Of a stretch of DNA of 17,550 nt, positions 15,117-17,550 are shown piece by piece. Below the pieces are notes generated by a model. That model was not told the DNA's origin. It saw only the letters and a program-made list of their open reading frames with translations, and searched no databases. Location of the stretch: the NCBI GenBank assembly GCA_035490315.1, contig DATHET010000153.1:1-17550 (forward strand), given 5' to 3'. The first letter of the stretch is position 1. Each line of letters starts with the position of its first letter. Source of the stretch: JADJQU01 sp035490315. Its GTDB lineage: Bacteria; Planctomycetota; UBA1135; GCA-002686595. The translations under genes and the position numbers were made by a program.

Positions 15117-16280
15117 ATGGGAACCGTGCGCATGTGGACCGAGGGCGTCGAGGTCGAGGAATCCGCTCGCGCGCAGATCGCGAATGTCGCTTCGCTGCCG
15201 ATCGTGCACGGCGTCGCGGTCATGCCCGACGTGCACTGGGGCATGGGCGCGACCGTGGGCACGGTGATCGCGACGACCCGCGCGATCATCCCCGCGGCGG
15301 TCGGTGTGGACATCGGCTGCGGCATGGCGGCGGTGCGCCTGTCGCTCGTCGCCAGTGATCTTCCCGACGACCTGAAGCCCGTGCGCCACGAGATCGAGCG
15401 CGCCGTGCCGGTCGGCTTCAGCGAGCATTCGGACGACCGGCTGGCCGTGGCGCCCTCGGTCGTCGAGCGCTTGCGCCAGGAAGGCCTCGACTGGATGCGG
15501 GAGGCCCATCCCGGCATCGTGCAGCGCGACGTCGGCAAGCTCTGGCGGCAGCTCGGCACGCTCGGAGGCGGCAATCACTTCGTCGAGCTGTGCCTCGACG
15601 AGGAGCAGCGCGTCTGGGTCATGCTTCACAGCGGCTCGCGCAACATCGGCAAGGTGATCGCGGACTACTTCATCACTCGGGCCAAGGAGCGCGCCCTCGA
15701 GCTCGAGCTGGTGCTGCCGGACAAGGACCTGGCCTGGCTCGCGGAAGGCGAGCCGGCCTTCACGGATTACGTGAAAGCGGTCAGCTGGGCCCAGTCCTAC
15801 GCGCTGGAGAATCGGCGCACGATGCTCGGCTCCATCCTGAAGGGCCTGTCGCGGCTCCCGGGCTTTCCGCCTTTCACCGCGACCGAAGAGGCGATCAATT
15901 GCCACCACAACTACGTCGCGCAGGAAGGCGAGTTCATCATCACGCGCAAGGGGGCCATCTGCGCGAGCCTGGGAACGCTCGGGATCATCCCGGGCTCGAT
16001 GGGCACGCGCTCCTACATCGTGCGCGGCAAGGGCTGCGCGGAGTCGTTCAACTCCTGCTCGCACGGCGCCGGCCGGCGCATGTCACGCGGCGCGGCGAAG
16101 CGCAAGTTCACGCTCGCGGATCACGCCGCGGCGACCGCGGGAGTCGAATGCCGCAAGGACGCGGAGATGCTGGACGAGACTCCCGGCGCGTACAAGGACG
16201 TCGAGGCGGTGATGGCCGCGCAGAGCGAGCTGGTCGAGGTCGTGCACACCTTGAAGCAGGTGCTCTGCGTCAAGGGCTAG
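15117..16280 (+). CDS. rtcB: RtcB RNA ligase (3'-phosphate/5'-hydroxyl, GTP-dependent)
   Basis: From ATG 15117 the protein has 387 residues, close to the ~400 of E. coli RtcB. GTG 15042 would give 412 with a poorly conserved leader. RtcB joins RNA 3'-phosphate or 2',3'-cyclic-phosphate ends to 5'-hydroxyl ends using GTP and Mn2+, in RNA repair or tRNA healing. Family blocks are all visible: RMWTEGVEVEE, VMPDVHWGMGATVG, AAVGVDIGCGMAAVRL (metal-binding Asp and Cys), GTLGGGNHFVEL, VMLHSGSRNIG, INCHHNYVAQE, and NSCSHGAGRRMSR with the guanylylated His (residue 316 from this start). The enzyme should be active. No archease, rtcA or rtcR gene is nearby, so it stands alone. It follows the kai terminator by ~100 bp and presumably has its own promoter there, but none is evident. 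Confidence 0.96.
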   Translation: MGTVRMWTEGVEVEESARAQIANVASLPIVHGVAVMPDVHWGMGATVGTVIATTRAIIPAAVGVDIGCGMAAVRLSLVASDLPDDLKPVRHEIERAVPVGFSEHSDDRLAVAPSVVERLRQEGLDWMREAHPGIVQRDVGKLWRQLGTLGGGNHFVELCLDEEQRVWVMLHSGSRNIGKVIADYFITRAKERALELELVLPDKDLAWLAEGEPAFTDYVKAVSWAQSYALENRRTMLGSILKGLSRLPGFPPFTATEEAINCHHNYVAQEGEFIITRKGAICASLGTLGIIPGSMGTRSYIVRGKGCAESFNSCSHGAGRRMSRGAAKRKFTLADHAAATAGVECRKDAEMLDETPGAYKDVEAVMAAQSELVEVVHTLKQVLCVKG

Positions 16281-16284
16281 CGTA

Positions 16285-16473
16285 CGGAGTCAGTTCCCCA
16301 CCGCGGCTCGCCGCGCGTCCCCGGTAGCTGAAACTGGCGATCTGAGCAATCCAGACAGCTCCCCGAGCTCCATTTTCCAACTAGGTGCCCGTCCGGAGTC
16401 GTGCATGCATCCTGCGCGCCGCGTGCGCTTCGCGGAGGATGCATGCACGACTCCGGACGGGGACCTGACTCCC
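16285..16473. repeat. 189-bp MITE/REP-like element with terminal and internal inverted repeats
   Basis: The ends CGGAGTCAGTTCCCC (16285-16299) and GGGGACCTGACTCCC (16459-16473) are inverted repeats matching at 13 of 15 positions. The right half holds a strong palindrome at 16383-16466. No coding frame of note lies within. The element fills the gap between the rtcB stop (4 bases before it) and the stop codon of the minus-strand secreted-protein gene (its last base is shared). It may also end transcription from both sides. The MITE/REP label is inferred from structure and from a second copy at the window's right end. Confidence 0.5.
16383..16466. repeat. Palindromic repeat, copy 1 (complete hairpin)
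   Basis: Bases 16383-16413 pair with 16436-16466 with one mismatch (16387 against 16462). Four more inner base pairs (16415-16418 with 16431-16434) leave a 12-base loop. The core CCGTCCGGAGTCGTGCATGC is found again at the right edge of the window. The right arm runs into the C-terminal coding end of the next minus-strand gene. Confidence 0.75.
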
Positions 16474-17429
16474 TATTTTTTCTTGGGCTCGAAGGCGGGC
16501 GCGTCCGTGGAAAGCAGCAGGAGCTTGGTGGTGGTGCTGACGCTGACTTGCATCTGCGCCTCGCCTTCGGCCGTGCCTTCCGTCGCCGGGCCGATGCCCA
16601 TTTTCATCCTCAAGCTCTGCGCGGACTCGACCATGCGGCCGCGCTTGGGGTCGAACCACATCGTTCCTTCGCTCTTGGTCTCGTCCTCCACGATGTGCAT
16701 CTGATAGGCAGCGGTCTCGTCGAACTCCAGGGTCAGCTTCGTCACGGCAGAGATCCTCGCGCAGCTCGCGCCGGCGCGGTCCTCCAGACTCTCGAGCTTG
16801 TTGGCGACGGCGAATTTCATCTTCCCCGACGGCGGAGCAGCCACGTCGAAATCGTGGTTCCAGGTGTCCCCCGGATTCAGTGCCTTGTCGGGAAACACGT
16901 TGACCTCGAGCCACTTGCGCTGGGCGTCCTCGCTGAAAGTGCGCTCGAGCATCTTGCCCGCGGCGTCGCCGCTGCTCGCCGCGTTGGCGAGCATCTCCTT
17001 CACGCCGGTGAGCCCGCTGATGCGACCGCTGGGATCGACTTTCATGTGGAGCTTCCCGGCGAGGATCGGCGCGACCAGCTTGCCGAGCGAGGCATCATTC
17101 TTCTTGGCCTCCTCGCCGCTGAGGGTCGAATCGAATTGTGTCAGGGTGCCCATGTCCATGGTCACGCGCATGGCCTCGTAACCGATCTCGACCGAGGCCG
17201 TGCCATCGGCGGCCACCTCTTGCACGAGCTCGCGCATCACGAAGGCCGTGCTCGTCTCCATCGTTTGCCCCCCCATGCTCGAGAGATCGGTCAGCTGCTC
17301 GGTCGTCATGCGGTAGCGCAGGACATCGCCGCTCTCGAATTTCCAGCGCAGCTTGACTCCGTCCTGACCGGCGAGGGGCGCGAAGGCGGCGAGAGCGGTG
17401 AGCAACGAAATCGATCGCAGGGTGAGCAT
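16473..17429 (-). CDS. Secreted DUF6263-like protein of unknown function
   Basis: This 318-residue protein has a signal peptide at residues 1-21 (TLRSISLLTALAAFAPLAGQ), so it is exported. The mature part opens with VKLRWKFESGDVLRYRMTTE, the pattern I associate with DUF6263 proteins of Planctomycetota and related bacteria. It continues with strand-rich segments (TASVEIGYEAMRVTMDMGTL, GTMWFDPKRGRMVESAQSL) and ends in a basic tail, PKKK. No catalytic motif, heme site, lipobox or membrane anchor is visible. Met is frequent. The ATG is preceded by a good Shine-Dalgarno. It is transcribed towards rtcB, and palindromic repeats lie at both ends of the gene, so it is a single-gene unit. Function is unknown; the family call comes from memory and is moderate. 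Confidence 0.88.
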   Translation of the reverse strand: MLTLRSISLLTALAAFAPLAGQDGVKLRWKFESGDVLRYRMTTEQLTDLSSMGGQTMETSTAFVMRELVQEVAADGTASVEIGYEAMRVTMDMGTLTQFDSTLSGEEAKKNDASLGKLVAPILAGKLHMKVDPSGRISGLTGVKEMLANAASSGDAAGKMLERTFSEDAQRKWLEVNVFPDKALNPGDTWNHDFDVAAPPSGKMKFAVANKLESLEDRAGASCARISAVTKLTLEFDETAAYQMHIVEDETKSEGTMWFDPKRGRMVESAQSLRMKMGIGPATEGTAEGEAQMQVSVSTTTKLLLLSTDAPAFEPKKK

Positions 17430-17434
17430 CGGAA

Positions 17435-17440
17435 TCTCCT
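17435..17440 (-). promoter_or_regulatory. Ribosome binding site of the DUF6263-like gene
   Basis: On the minus strand AGGAGA lies 5 bases before the ATG at 17429. It is the best Shine-Dalgarno match in the window and fixes the start directly ahead of the signal peptide. Confidence 0.7.
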
Positions 17441-17504
17441 GGAGGTGGTGGCGGTGCGGCGAGAATAGCGGGAATCAGCCTGGATCGCACATCGCGCCGC
17501 GGTC

Positions 17505-17550
17505 GGAGTCAGGTGACCGTCCGGAGTCGTGCGTGCATCCTCCGCGCCGC
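17505..17550. repeat. Palindromic repeat, copy 2 (cut by window end)
   Basis: Bases 17505-17546 match the reverse complement of 16431-16472 at 39 of 42 positions. They therefore equal the first arm of the copy 1 hairpin plus its outer GGAGTCAGGT end. The following GCGCCGC matches the loop side of copy 1. The other arm should lie just beyond the window. Confidence 0.75.

Overview
The window comes from a high-GC bacterium, most likely a member of the Planctomycetota or a similar deep lineage (inference). The clues are an ECF sigma factor fused to carboxypeptidase-regulatory-like repeats, a KaiC/KaiB/histidine-kinase cluster without kaiA, a DUF6263-like secreted protein, TPR-rich proteins and GC-rich third codon positions. 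No rRNA, tRNA, CRISPR array, prophage or transposase gene was seen.

Layout. (1) 2-910 (+): the 3' part of an exported dual-specificity-phosphatase-like protein whose C-terminus looks like cytochrome c'. (2) 1021-2172 (+): a lipoprotein with a PDZ domain and a concanavalin-like domain. (3) 2173-2793: no intact gene, but a decayed histidine-kinase fragment on the minus strand. (4) 2794-4005 (+): a REC-EAL c-di-GMP phosphodiesterase with all main catalytic residues. (5) 4132-7197 (+): the ECF sigma factor with one membrane span and a long beta-sandwich repeat region. (6) 7184-7285: a 44-bp-arm hairpin that holds the stop codons of two convergent genes. (7) 10256-7256 (-): a two-gene operon of a TPR-AAA+ ATPase and a TPR membrane protein. 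(8) 10530-14975 (+): the kai cluster kaiC-kaiB-kaiB-hybrid histidine kinase, with overlapping or nearly touching genes and a hairpin terminator. (9) 15117-16280 (+): RtcB RNA ligase. (10) 16285-16473: a 189-bp palindromic MITE/REP-like element. (11) 17429-16473 (-): a secreted DUF6263-like protein. A second copy of the palindromic repeat runs off the right end of the window.

Working together. The clearest functional unit is the kai cluster. A double-domain KaiC ATPase, two different KaiB proteins and a PAS-PAS-HisKA-HATPase-REC kinase are translationally linked, which suggests a KaiA-independent timer or stress-signalling device that reports through the kinase. The REC-EAL protein and the membrane-tethered sigma factor add second-messenger and envelope-linked transcription control, so much of the window is signalling. 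The most unusual single items are the phosphatase-cytochrome fusion, the sigma factor with an apparent extracytoplasmic repeat domain, the long hairpin shared by two gene ends, and the repeat elements around the DUF6263-like gene.
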